Positions 52,041-60,707 of a DNA stretch of 64,000 nt are shown piece by piece. Within the stretch, counting starts at the first letter, position 1; each line of letters starts with the position of its first letter. Source of the stretch: an uncultured Gemmatimonadota bacterium. Lineage in GTDB: Bacteria > Gemmatimonadota > Gemmatimonadetes > Gemmatimonadales > Gemmatimonadaceae. The stretch covers positions 1 to 64,000 of the forward strand of contig CAMLIT010000001.1 in assembly GCA_946480295.1 (NCBI GenBank), in the 5' to 3' direction. The position numbers were made by a program, and so were the translations under genes. A model generated the notes under the pieces. It was not told the DNA's origin, searched no databases, and saw only the letters and a program-made list of their open reading frames with translations.

Positions 52041-55007
52041 TCAGAAGGTGAGCGTCATGCCGGCGGTGAACATGCGAGTCGTCGGGTACTTGTCCCGCTG
52101 GTCATCGCCAGGGGCGAGCCCCGTCGTGCTCACCTCGGGATCGAGTCCCTTGTAGCCGGTCAGCGTCAGGAGGTTGTGGCCGGAGAAGTAGACGCGGGCG
52201 TGGGAGATCGTGCTGCCCAGCGCGCCGAGCGCGTGCTGCGGCACGGTGTAGCCCAGCGTCACGTTGTCGACCTTCCAGTAGTCGCCGTTCTCGACGTAGT
52301 AGCTGACGTAGGCGAGGTCGTAGTTCAGCGTGCGCTTGCCGTAGACCTTGTCGAACGCCGACTTCAGCATGTTGTACTGGAGGATCGTCGGGTTCTCGTA
52401 GAACATCCGCTGGAAGTTCAGGATCTGGAACCCGAAGGCGCCGCGCATGTTGACGCTCAGGTCGAACGCGCGGTAGTGCGCGGCGTTGTTCCAGGCGAGG
52501 TACTGCTTCGGGATGCCGTTGCCGAGGACGCGGCGGTCCTTCTCCTTCGCGTCGTTGATGGAGATCCGGTTGCCGGCGGAGTCGAGGACGATCCACGCGC
52601 CGGTCGTGTCGATGTCGACCGACTTGTAGCCGTAGAAGTTCCCGATCGGGCCGCCGACGTCGACGCGGTGCGTCGGCATCTGGATCGGCTCACCGGTGTA
52701 GCCGGTGTAGAAGTAGCTGGCCGCCTGGTAGGTGCTGTTGGACAGGCTGACGAGGCGGTTGGTGTTGGTGGACCAGTTCACCGTCGTCGTCCAGCCCGCG
52801 TTCTTGCTGCGGATGACGTCCCAGTTCACCTGCGCCTCGAGGCCCTTGTTCATCATGTGGCCGACGTTGGCGAGCATGCTGCCGTAGAGATTCGGCGGCA
52901 CCGGGACGCTGTAGTTGTACAGCATGTTGCGGTTGTCGCTGCGGTACGCGTCGACGCTGCCGTAGAGGCGCGAGTCGAAGAGGCCGTAGTCCAGGCCGAC
53001 GTTGGTCTCGCCCTTCTGCTCCCAGCGCAGATCCGGGTTCGGGTTCCGCGCCGGCGAGAGGCCGGACACCCACTGGCCGTTGTACAGGAACTTCGAGCCG
53101 TAGCGGTAGCTGGTGAGCGACAGGTACGACTGGTCGGGCGCGATGCCGGTGACGCCGTAGCCGGCGCGCAGCTTCAGCTCGTTGACGAAGCCGAGGCGCT
53201 TGATGAACGGCTCCTGCGCCAGCCGCCACGCGGCGGAGATGGCGGGGAAGACGCCCCACTTGTGATCGGCGCCGAAGCGCGAGTTCCCCTCGTAGCGGAC
53301 GCTCCCCGAGAGGAGGAAGCGATCGGCGAAGTCGTAGTGCGCGCGGCCGAAGAAGCCGATCACCTTGTAGCCGTTCTTGTCGCTGGACATGCTGGCGTGC
53401 CCGGTCGACAGCGCGCTCCCCTGCTGGAGCTGGTTCGGCCCGAAGAGGTCCGTCGGGAAGCCGTAGTTGCCGGCGCTGAACGCCTGGTACAGGAAGTCCT
53501 GGTAGCTGTAGCCGCCGAGCAGCGTGAAGTCGTTCTGGCCGAGGTGGTTGTCGTACGTGCCGGTCAGCTCGAGGATGTGATTGATGTCCGACGACGTGCT
53601 CTGGTTCGCCGTGCCGTTCAGCCCGGACTGCGTGGTGTTCACGTGCCGGAACGTCGTAGCGTCGGTGTACAGGCCGGAGTAGCGCTCCGTTCCGGCGAGC
53701 ATCTGCAGGTGCAGGTTGTCGATTGGCGAGACCTTGAGCGTCCCGTTCAGGCGAAGATCGCGATTCTCGACGTCGCCGTTGTTCTCGTCGATCCAGCCGA
53801 CCGGGTTGACGTAGAAATAGGTGCCGCGCTCCTGCCAGTTGCCCTGGTCGTCCTTGACGCGGTCGGTCGGGTTGCGGATCAGCGTCTGGCGCCAGGCATA
53901 GTTGTAGTCCGGACCGGCGAAGTGATCGACCACACCGGAGAGCATGTTGAGCCCCGCCTGGACCTTCCCGTCGTACATGGTCTGGTCCAGGGTCAGCCGG
54001 GCGTTGGTCGTCTTGTTGTCCGACCGGATGAAGATGCCCTGCGCGTCCTGGTAGTTGAGCGACGCCGTGTACTTGGTGTTCTGGCTGCCGCCGACGAGGC
54101 TGAGGTTGTGGCGCTCGCTGAGCGGGTTGCGGAGCACCTGCTTCTGCCAGTCGGTCGTGTAGCCCAGATCCTGGAAGCCGTAGCCCTGCTTGATGAGGCT
54201 GCGGTAGTCGTTGGCCGTGAGGAAGTCGGGCGACTTGTAGAGCGTCTGGTAGCTGGCGTAGCCGTCGTAGGTGAAGCGCGGCTTGCCGCCCTCGTACTGC
54301 TTGGTGGTGATGAGGATGACGCCGTTCGAGGCGCGCGAGCCGTAGATGGCGGCGGCGGAGGCGTCCTTCAGCACGCTGATGGACTGGATGTCCTGGGGGG
54401 CGACGGTGTTGAGGTCCCCCGGGATGCCGTCGATGAGGACGAGGGGGTTGGTCGAGCCCTGGATCGTCGTCGTGCCGCGGAGGCTGATCTCGGTGCCGCT
54501 GGTCGGGTCGCCGCTCGGCGTGCTGACGGCGAGGCCGGGGACCTTGCCGGCGATGAGCGAGGCGGCATCGCGGGCGGGCGCCTGGTTGAAGTCCTTCGCG
54601 TCGACGGTGGAGACGGCGGTCGTGACCTGCTCACGGCGCTGGGTGCCGTAGCCGATGGCGACGACCTGGCTGAGGATGGCCGCCTGGGCGTGCATGGTGA
54701 AGTCGACGGTCGCGCTGCCGCCGGCCGGCACGGTGACGCTCTTCTGGACGAAGGCGAAGCCGATGCGCTGGGCGCGGACGGTGGCGGTTCCGGCGGGGAC
54801 GTTGCGGATGACGTACTGGCCCTGGGCGTTGGCGGTGGCGCCGAGGCGGGTGCCGACGACGTGGACCTGAGCGCCGGAGAGGGGCTGTCCGGAGGCCGAG
54901 TCGAGGACCGTGCCGGTGATCTGGCCAGTGCTCTGGGCGGCCGCGGAGGCCGCCCCGGCTCCGACGAGGGCGGCGGCTAACGCGGTACGAAGCAACCAGG
55001 TTCGCAT
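52041..55007 (-). CDS. SusC/RagA family TonB-linked outer-membrane transporter
   Basis: A 988-residue outer-membrane importer. Signal peptide ~1-24 (ASAAAQS), carboxypeptidase-regulatory-like domain (~25-105: GQITGTVLDSASGQPLSGAQV), plug (~120-225: ISLRGTTTIQGSTNPLVLIDG, DIQSISVLKDASAAAIYG, SNGVILITTKQ) and barrel ending in MFTAGMTLTF. Ribosome site AGGAG 6 bases before ATG 55007. First gene of susC-susD-plug. Its upstream region holds two copies of a 13-base element and a large palindromic repeat. Confidence 0.95.
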   Translation of the reverse strand: MRTWLLRTALAAALVGAGAASAAAQSTGQITGTVLDSASGQPLSGAQVHVVGTRLGATANAQGQYVIRNVPAGTATVRAQRIGFAFVQKSVTVPAGGSATVDFTMHAQAAILSQVVAIGYGTQRREQVTTAVSTVDAKDFNQAPARDAASLIAGKVPGLAVSTPSGDPTSGTEISLRGTTTIQGSTNPLVLIDGIPGDLNTVAPQDIQSISVLKDASAAAIYGSRASNGVILITTKQYEGGKPRFTYDGYASYQTLYKSPDFLTANDYRSLIKQGYGFQDLGYTTDWQKQVLRNPLSERHNLSLVGGSQNTKYTASLNYQDAQGIFIRSDNKTTNARLTLDQTMYDGKVQAGLNMLSGVVDHFAGPDYNYAWRQTLIRNPTDRVKDDQGNWQERGTYFYVNPVGWIDENNGDVENRDLRLNGTLKVSPIDNLHLQMLAGTERYSGLYTDATTFRHVNTTQSGLNGTANQSTSSDINHILELTGTYDNHLGQNDFTLLGGYSYQDFLYQAFSAGNYGFPTDLFGPNQLQQGSALSTGHASMSSDKNGYKVIGFFGRAHYDFADRFLLSGSVRYEGNSRFGADHKWGVFPAISAAWRLAQEPFIKRLGFVNELKLRAGYGVTGIAPDQSYLSLTSYRYGSKFLYNGQWVSGLSPARNPNPDLRWEQKGETNVGLDYGLFDSRLYGSVDAYRSDNRNMLYNYSVPVPPNLYGSMLANVGHMMNKGLEAQVNWDVIRSKNAGWTTTVNWSTNTNRLVSLSNSTYQAASYFYTGYTGEPIQMPTHRVDVGGPIGNFYGYKSVDIDTTGAWIVLDSAGNRISINDAKEKDRRVLGNGIPKQYLAWNNAAHYRAFDLSVNMRGAFGFQILNFQRMFYENPTILQYNMLKSAFDKVYGKRTLNYDLAYVSYYVENGDYWKVDNVTLGYTVPQHALGALGSTISHARVYFSGHNLLTLTGYKGLDPEVSTTGLAPGDDQRDKYPTTRMFTAGMTLTF

Positions 55008-55134
55008 CTTCGACTCCTGTGCAGTGGGAAGCGAGGGCACGCGCCGGGGCGGGAGCAGGGCCGGCCGGTGCGGAGGCAGGGAGGGTGGGGGAGCTGGGCG
55101 CGGGGCGCGGGGCCGTCGCGTGGGAGCGATGTGT

Positions 55135-55147
55135 GGATATTGTATGC
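55135..55147 (-). promoter_or_regulatory. GCATACAATATCC element upstream of susC, site 1
   Basis: On the minus strand GCATACAATATCC, 128 bases before the susC ATG. TACAAT is -10-like but no -35 match lies at the right distance. The same element recurs 84 bases upstream, about eight helical turns, and at 58037. Confidence 0.45.
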
Positions 55148-55218
55148 GATTCCGACAAACCGGGACGACGCTACGGGCGGCGGCGGGGGCTGTCAAGGGG
55201 ACCGAAGGGGGGAGGGGC

Positions 55219-55231
55219 GGATATTGTATAC
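55219..55231 (-). promoter_or_regulatory. GTATACAATATCC element upstream of susC, site 2
   Basis: On the minus strand GTATACAATATCC, differing from site 1 at one position, with A+T-rich flanks (CATTCATCTGTATACAATATCC). Possible promoter -10 region or activator site for the susC-susD-plug operon. Confidence 0.45.
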
Positions 55232-55260
55232 AGATGAATGGGAGGCGGGGCGCGAACGAA

Positions 55261-55358
55261 CGTCGGTGGTCGGTGGTCCTTCGTTCGTGGCAAGCCGCTC
55301 CGGACGCCACGAGCGGTATCCCGAGCGGCTCGCCAACGACCAACGACCACTCACGTCC
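55261..55358. repeat. Large palindromic intergenic repeat, copy 2
   Basis: GGCAAGCCGCTCCGGA (55289-55304) pairs with TCCCGAGCGGCTCGCC (55319-55334) with two mismatches. The right arm is identical to copy 1 at 49810-49825. Flanks GTCGGTGGTCGGTGGTCCTT and AACGACCAACGACCACT form the outer imperfect arms, again followed by C-rich sequence. It lies just downstream of the GH127 gene. Confidence 0.8.
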
Positions 55359-55428
55359 TCACTCGTACTCGTCCCTCGCCGCTCGTCCCTCGTCCCCACG
55401 CCTCCCGCGTCCCGCCTGCCGCCCCCCG

Positions 55429-57951
55429 CTACGGCGCCTCGTCCCCCCGCACCATCCGCACCCCGAACAGCGCGGCGATCTGGCTCTTCTCCGCCGCCTG
55501 GAAGCGCACCGTCACCGTCGACTTCCCGCGCACCAGCGCCGCGGGGATCGCGTACGTCACGTCGAAGAACTTCCCCGGATCGGTGCGGTCGAGGTGCTGC
55601 GTCGCCAGGTGCTGGCCGTCGACGAGGATGTCGAACGTCGCCGGCAGGCTGCGACGGTCGGCGGTGTAGTACGTCGCCACGAGCGCCATCGGGTGTGTGG
55701 CGTCCACCGGCAGGTCGTACGAGAACCAGCTCCGCCCGGCGCGCCCGGGGCGCTTCTCGATCCGCACCGGGTGCACGTCCTTGTCGCCCTGGTAGTGGTA
55801 CTTCTGCTCGGACGCGGGCACGCCCGGTTTCACGAAGGCGACGCTCGCCGCCTCGAGCTTGCGCAGCCGCTCCGCCTCGCGCTCGTAGCCGGCCTTCTGC
55901 GCCGCCCACTCGTCAGGCGTCACGAGGTCCCAGTACGTCGAGTAGGTGCGGCGGTGCAGCTCGTAGAAGGGGACGAGGTCCACGTCGCGCAGCCGCCCCG
56001 CCGCGTTGGGCTCGCGCCCCACGCCGTTCGTGCGGAAGCGTCCCGCGCCGCCGGCCGCCGGCTGGATCCACTCCGTCACCGGCCGGTCGGCGGCGACGAA
56101 CACCGGCGAGAGCGTCGGGTCGACGAGCACCTCGTCCCCGCCGTCCTCGTCACGCTGGCGCGTCGGCTCCGGGCCGAGGTCGCCGGCGAGCACGAGCGGG
56201 CCCCACATGATCGCGACGCGGCGCGGATCGTCGGGCGTCGGCTCGAGGCGCAGCGTCTTGGGGAGCGTGACCTCCACGACGTCGCCGCTCTTCCACGTGC
56301 GCCGGATCTCGACGTACGAGCCCACCGGCGCGTCCCACTCGTAGGGACGCCGCCGGTGCCCGTGCGCCGGCTCGCCCGCCTGTACCACCGGCGGCAGGTC
56401 GCTCACCGGCGTGCCGTTCACCGTCACGGCGAAGCCCTCCCCCGCCCAGAAGGGGCGGCGCACCGCGAGCGTGAACTCGCGCGGCGCGCGCAGGGTGAGC
56501 GTGAGCTTCGCCGTCTCGCCGATCGGGAAGCCGGTGTCCATCGCCAGGTGCACGCCCGCCTCCGTCCACTCCGCGGTCGACGGCGCGTACTGGTTCACCC
56601 AGAGCCGGTCGCCGTCCTCGTAGTAGATGCCGTAGCCGTGCAGCGCGTGGTTCTCCATCCCCGTGCACACGCAGCAGGTGAAGCCGTGCTGCATGTCCTG
56701 GTACTCGTGCGTCACGCCGCGCCCGACGGGCACCATGTAGCACATGCGCACCGCCTCCGGATCGAAGGAGGCCAGCGCGTGGTTGTAGATCGCGCGCTCG
56801 TGGAAGTCGGCGTAGTGCGGGTCGGGCCAGAGCGAGAAGAGCGTCCGGCTCAACTTCAGCATGTTGTAGACGTTGCACGATTCCGCCGTGCGTCCGTCCA
56901 CGCGGGAGGCGATGTGGTCCGGCTTCCCGAAGTACTCGTCGGTGCCGTGGCCGCCGGTGGAGAAGCTGTGGTGCTGGATGACGCGATCGTAGAAGAAGCT
57001 CGCGGCGAGGAGGTCCGCCGGCCGGCCGGTCCAGGCGAAGCGCTCGGCGGAGCCGATGATCTTCGGGATCTGCGTGTTCGCGTGCGTCCCGCCCAGGTCG
57101 TCCTGGTGCCGCTCGAGCGGGGAGATGAACGCCTCGTGCTCGAACTTGTACGAGAGGTCGAGCCAGCGCCTGTCACCGGTGTCGGCGTAGAGGTCGACGA
57201 GGACCTCGTTCATGCCGCCGAACTCCGTGCCGAGCATCTCCTGGATCTGCGCGGGGCTCAGGCCGGAGAGGATCCCCTCGGCCCACTGCGCGAAGCGCGT
57301 CTCCACCTGGAGCGCGGTGCGGTTGCCCGTGTACCGGTAGGCGTCGCGCAGCCCGGCGTACATCTTGTGCAGCGTGTACCAGGGGGACCACTCGCCATTG
57401 AGGTCGAACGCCGCCGACTCGATCTCGCCCTTGGCCAGATTGCCGAAGCAGCGGCGGCCGTTTTCCAGCGCGCAGAGGTAGCCGTCGCCGTTCTTGTCCT
57501 GCACGGTCTTCAGCTCGCGGACCATGTAGTCGACGCGGTCCTTGAAGCGGCGGTCGCCGGTGGCGGCCCACATCAGGCTGATCGCCGACAGGTGGTGGCC
57601 CGCGACGTGACCGGTGAGGTTGCGGCCGTCGCCGTCCCAGCCCCCGTACGGCTCCGCCTTCGGGGCGAGGCCGGCGCGCTTGCGGAAGTACGCGAGCATG
57701 CGATCCGGCTCGAGGGAGAGCAGGTAGCCGATGTCCGCCTCCTGCGCGCGCTTGAGCGGGCCGCCGGTGAGCCGCACCTTCTCGAGCGGGAGGGGGCGCG
57801 CCTGGAGGGTGAGGCGCGGCGCGGCCTTCGCCGCGGCGGCATCCCCCTGCACGGGCTGCGCACCGAGGGCGCGCAGCGGCGCGGCGTCGAGGAGGGGGAG
57901 TGCGCCGGCCTGGAGGCCGAGCTTCACGAGCGAGCGGCGGGAGATCGTCAT
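55429..57951 (-). CDS. GH127-type beta-L-arabinofuranosidase, exported
   Basis: An 840-residue enzyme (formerly DUF1680) removing beta-L-arabinofuranose. A twin-arginine-like leader (SRRSLVKLGLQAGALPL) suggests Tat export. The (alpha/alpha)6 barrel spans ~60-500: PYGGWDGDGRNLTGHVAGHHLSA is split by family-typical loops; TAESCN (E357, C359) and FTCCVC (C426, C427, C429) match the pattern of the Zn-bound cysteine active site known from HypBA1, where one Cys is the nucleophile. The extra CxC Cys is worth noting. Beta-sandwich domains follow, and a C-terminal ~140-residue module. ATG 57951 has GAGGA 6 bases upstream. Divergent from the TIM-barrel enzyme. Confidence 0.92.
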   Translation of the reverse strand: MTISRRSLVKLGLQAGALPLLDAAPLRALGAQPVQGDAAAAKAAPRLTLQARPLPLEKVRLTGGPLKRAQEADIGYLLSLEPDRMLAYFRKRAGLAPKAEPYGGWDGDGRNLTGHVAGHHLSAISLMWAATGDRRFKDRVDYMVRELKTVQDKNGDGYLCALENGRRCFGNLAKGEIESAAFDLNGEWSPWYTLHKMYAGLRDAYRYTGNRTALQVETRFAQWAEGILSGLSPAQIQEMLGTEFGGMNEVLVDLYADTGDRRWLDLSYKFEHEAFISPLERHQDDLGGTHANTQIPKIIGSAERFAWTGRPADLLAASFFYDRVIQHHSFSTGGHGTDEYFGKPDHIASRVDGRTAESCNVYNMLKLSRTLFSLWPDPHYADFHERAIYNHALASFDPEAVRMCYMVPVGRGVTHEYQDMQHGFTCCVCTGMENHALHGYGIYYEDGDRLWVNQYAPSTAEWTEAGVHLAMDTGFPIGETAKLTLTLRAPREFTLAVRRPFWAGEGFAVTVNGTPVSDLPPVVQAGEPAHGHRRRPYEWDAPVGSYVEIRRTWKSGDVVEVTLPKTLRLEPTPDDPRRVAIMWGPLVLAGDLGPEPTRQRDEDGGDEVLVDPTLSPVFVAADRPVTEWIQPAAGGAGRFRTNGVGREPNAAGRLRDVDLVPFYELHRRTYSTYWDLVTPDEWAAQKAGYEREAERLRKLEAASVAFVKPGVPASEQKYHYQGDKDVHPVRIEKRPGRAGRSWFSYDLPVDATHPMALVATYYTADRRSLPATFDILVDGQHLATQHLDRTDPGKFFDVTYAIPAALVRGKSTVTVRFQAAEKSQIAALFGVRMVRGDEAP

Positions 57952-58036
57952 CGAATCGTCCTCATCTGGGCAGCGGACGCGCCGGCGTGGCGCCAGGGGT
58001 GGGAGGGAACCTGGCGTCGGGCGGTCCGTGGCTACA

Positions 58037-58049
58037 GTATCCAATATCC
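58037..58049 (+). promoter_or_regulatory. GTATCCAATATCC element between divergent glycosidase genes
   Basis: GTATCCAATATCC lies in the 243-base region between the divergent GH127 and TIM-barrel enzyme genes. It matches the two elements upstream of susC (55135, 55219) at 11-12 of 13 positions. Suggests shared control of the second glycan locus. Confidence 0.45.
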
Positions 58050-58194
58050 ATTGTGTCGTCGAGTTGTGCACCCCCCCGGGTGCCGCACGGACGCACGCGC
58101 CGCGTTCCCGGACGCGGCCCCTGCCCTGCCGCCAGCCGCCGACCGCCGGCCGCCGGCGCGCTTCCTTCCGAACGGACCAGTCGAGACCAGACTC

Positions 58195-59997
58195 ATGACC
58201 GACCCGATCTCCCGACGTGATTGGCTGAAGACGATGGGCGTGGTGGGCGCGGGCGCGCTCGTCCCGCCCCAGGCGCTCGCACAGGCGGCACCGCTCACCG
58301 CCGCGGGCGGCGCGGACGGCGCCGCCGCGTCCACGCCGCCAGGGAGGATCGTCGACCTGACCTCGACGAGCGAGATCTTCATCCCGCCGCGCGGCCGCGG
58401 CTTCCAGAAGTTCAGCTTCGACTTCCCCGAGCCGTCGGTCGTCGTCGGCGACTACCGCTTCGGCTTTCTCGTCTTCACGGGCGAGAACACGTACGGGCTC
58501 GACCGCGCGAAGCTGCGCGTGGACGACGACGGCGACCGTGTGCGCCTGACCTGCGACGGCTTCGTGTGGGCGGGCGGACAGCAGAAGGCGCCGGGCCGGC
58601 TCACCGCGACCTTCCGCCGCGACGGATCCACGATCGAGTGGGATGCCGTCGCCGAGATGGAGCGCCCGATCAGGAGCGTGACCAGCATCGTGCGCGGCGT
58701 CCCGCGCGGCCACGTCTCGTTCGGCGGCGGCGGCTTCTTCGACCCGCGCGACAACGAGCTACTCGCCGGCTATCCCTTCGCCGCCGGGGACCTGAACGGC
58801 CCCACCGCGGGGATCAACACGCCGCTCATCATGGTCCAGACGCCCTCCGACGTCTGGTACGTCTCCGCGCTCGACGACCGCGTGCGCCCGAAGCGCTTCT
58901 ATATGGCGCCGGGCGAGACGAGCTACCGCGTCGAGGCGATCTACGAGCACGACGCGTGGCGTGACGACCGGCGCGTCACCGTGCCGACCTGGCGCCTCGG
59001 CCGCGCCGCGACCGGCGACGACGCCGCCGCGCTGCACCTGCAGCACGTCGAGCGCGCGTTCGGGCTGCGGGCGTGGGAAGACCGCACCGACATGCCGGGG
59101 TGGATGCGCAACCTGGCGCTCGCCACGACGCTGCACGGCATGCACTACACCGGTTACATCTTCAACGACTACGCGCAGCAGCTCGAGATCCTGCGCTGGA
59201 TGGCGACGCAGATCCCCGGCGAGCGCGTGCTCGTCTTCCTTCCCGCGTGGGACGGCCGCTACTACTGGGACTACCCGACGTACAAGGTGTCCGAGCGGAT
59301 GGGCGGCGAGGCGGGATTCCGCCGGCTCGTCGACGGCGCGCACCGCCTCGGCTTCAAGATGATGCCGATGTACGGCACCAACGCGGCGAACAAGGAGCTC
59401 CCCAGCTGGCCGGCCATCGCGAAGGCCATCACCCACAAGATCGACGGCAACGTCTACAACCTGGACTGGGTGGACTGGAACAACGACCGGCACCAGGACG
59501 GCTGGCTCGGCTACATGAACCTCGGCGCGGACGCGTGGCGCGAGCACCTCGAGGGGCGCATCGCCGACATGATCGAGCGCTACGGCGTGGACGCGTACTT
59601 CCTCGACATCGTGGGCGGGCACGTCAACAGCACGAACGGCGACATGCACGAGGGCACGCGCCGGCTCGTGACGAACCTGCGCGCGCGCTACCCGCAGGTC
59701 GCCTGCGTCGGCGAGATGCCATACGACGCGCTGTGCGGGTTCATCCCCATGTTCCAGGTCGGCATGGGGCGCTTCCACAAGTACTCGCACAACTACAGCC
59801 ACCTGAGCAGCCCGGCGCCGGGCCGCGGCAGCAGCGGCGTGCACGAGTCGGGGTTCGGCCGCTTCAACGACGAGACGCTCGACCTCTATCCGGGCAGCAT
59901 CCCGACGCTCCAGGTGGTCGACGACACCTTCACGAAGCATCGCGACGTGATGGCGGCGATCATCCAGCGCGCGAAGCAGCGCGCGGGGATCGGCTAG
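58195..59997 (+). CDS. Tat-exported TIM-barrel glycoside-hydrolase-like protein, family unassigned
   Basis: 600 residues. Twin-arginine signal (SRRDWLKTMGVVGAGALV, cleavage near ALAQA). Residues ~45-290 are a beta-sandwich (FQKFSFDFPEPSVVVGDYRFGFLVF). Residues ~300-580 look like a (beta/alpha)8 barrel with LVFLPAWDGRYYWDYPTY, NVYNLDWVDWNND, VDAYFLDIVGGHVN (candidate catalytic Asp), QVACVGEMPYDALCG (candidate Glu) and a terminal LQVVDDTF. It resembles clan GH-D or GH13-like enzymes in layout, but I cannot name a family. Its position opposite GH127 suggests action on the same glycan. Confidence 0.72.
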   Translation: MTDPISRRDWLKTMGVVGAGALVPPQALAQAAPLTAAGGADGAAASTPPGRIVDLTSTSEIFIPPRGRGFQKFSFDFPEPSVVVGDYRFGFLVFTGENTYGLDRAKLRVDDDGDRVRLTCDGFVWAGGQQKAPGRLTATFRRDGSTIEWDAVAEMERPIRSVTSIVRGVPRGHVSFGGGGFFDPRDNELLAGYPFAAGDLNGPTAGINTPLIMVQTPSDVWYVSALDDRVRPKRFYMAPGETSYRVEAIYEHDAWRDDRRVTVPTWRLGRAATGDDAAALHLQHVERAFGLRAWEDRTDMPGWMRNLALATTLHGMHYTGYIFNDYAQQLEILRWMATQIPGERVLVFLPAWDGRYYWDYPTYKVSERMGGEAGFRRLVDGAHRLGFKMMPMYGTNAANKELPSWPAIAKAITHKIDGNVYNLDWVDWNNDRHQDGWLGYMNLGADAWREHLEGRIADMIERYGVDAYFLDIVGGHVNSTNGDMHEGTRRLVTNLRARYPQVACVGEMPYDALCGFIPMFQVGMGRFHKYSHNYSHLSSPAPGRGSSGVHESGFGRFNDETLDLYPGSIPTLQVVDDTFTKHRDVMAAIIQRAKQRAGIG

Positions 59998-59998
59998 C

Positions 59999-60598
59999 TC
60001 ACCCGGCGAGCTTTTCCGCGATCTCGACGAGGCGGCGAGCCTGGAAGCGGATCGCCGCCTTCACCTCGTCACCGATCTCCGCCCCGCCCGCGGTGACGCT
60101 GACGCCGTACGGGTTGCCTCCGGCCTTGTAGAGGCTCTCGTCGGTGTACCCGGGCGGGACGATGATCGCGCCCCAGTGCATCATCGTCGCGTAGAGCCCG
60201 AGCAGCGTCGTCTCCTGGCCGCCGTGCGGGTTCTTCGCGCTCGTCATGGCGGTCACCGCCTTGTTGGCGAGCTTGCCCTGCGCCCAGATCGGGCCGAGGG
60301 TGTCGATGAAGGCGCGGAGCTGGCTGGCCGAGACGCCGTAGCGCGTGGGCGCGCTGAACAGGTACGCGTTCGCCCACTCCATGTCCTCGTTCGTCGGCGC
60401 GGGGATGTGCGCGGACTTCTCGGCCTCGGCCTTCCACGCGGGCTGGCTGGCGACGACTTCCGGCGGCGCGGTCTCGCGTACCTTGCGCAGCCGGACCTCG
60501 GCGCCGGCGGCGCGCGCGGCGTCCGCGGCGATCTCGGCCATCTGCTGGTTCGTTCCGTAGGTGCTGTAGAAGATGACGGCGAGACGGACGTTCGGCAT
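59999..60598 (-). CDS. wrbA: NAD(P)H:quinone oxidoreductase WrbA, flavodoxin-like
   Basis: 199 residues, the standard WrbA length. It reduces quinones by two electrons using FMN and NAD(P)H, protecting against semiquinone formation. FMN-binding loops: [18 protein letters not shown] at the N-terminus, [18 protein letters not shown], and [29 protein letters not shown] with [17 protein letters not shown]. Ends one base from the preceding gene in a convergent arrangement. Confidence 0.95.
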   Translation of the reverse strand: MPNVRLAVIFYSTYGTNQQMAEIAADAARAAGAEVRLRKVRETAPPEVVASQPAWKAEAEKSAHIPAPTNEDMEWANAYLFSAPTRYGVSASQLRAFIDTLGPIWAQGKLANKAVTAMTSAKNPHGGQETTLLGLYATMMHWGAIIVPPGYTDESLYKAGGNPYGVSVTAGGAEIGDEVKAAIRFQARRLVEIAEKLAG

Positions 60599-60707
60599 GG
60601 CGTTGTGCGCGTCGAGGTGGCGTGTGAACGGAGCGCGCGCGGTGCAAGCCATGGGCCGCGCGGGCGAGGTGACCGACCGGGCGCTGTCGTGGTCAGTCGC
60701 ATTCGGG

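Larger units (their letters stand above)
55008..55428. other. 421-base control region upstream of the second susC
   Basis: No gene found. From susC outward it contains a G-rich leader (55020-55125), two GYATMCAATATCC elements (55135, 55219), the large palindromic repeat (55261-55358) and a C-rich tract up to the GH127 stop. All structural elements are listed separately. Confidence 0.5.
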
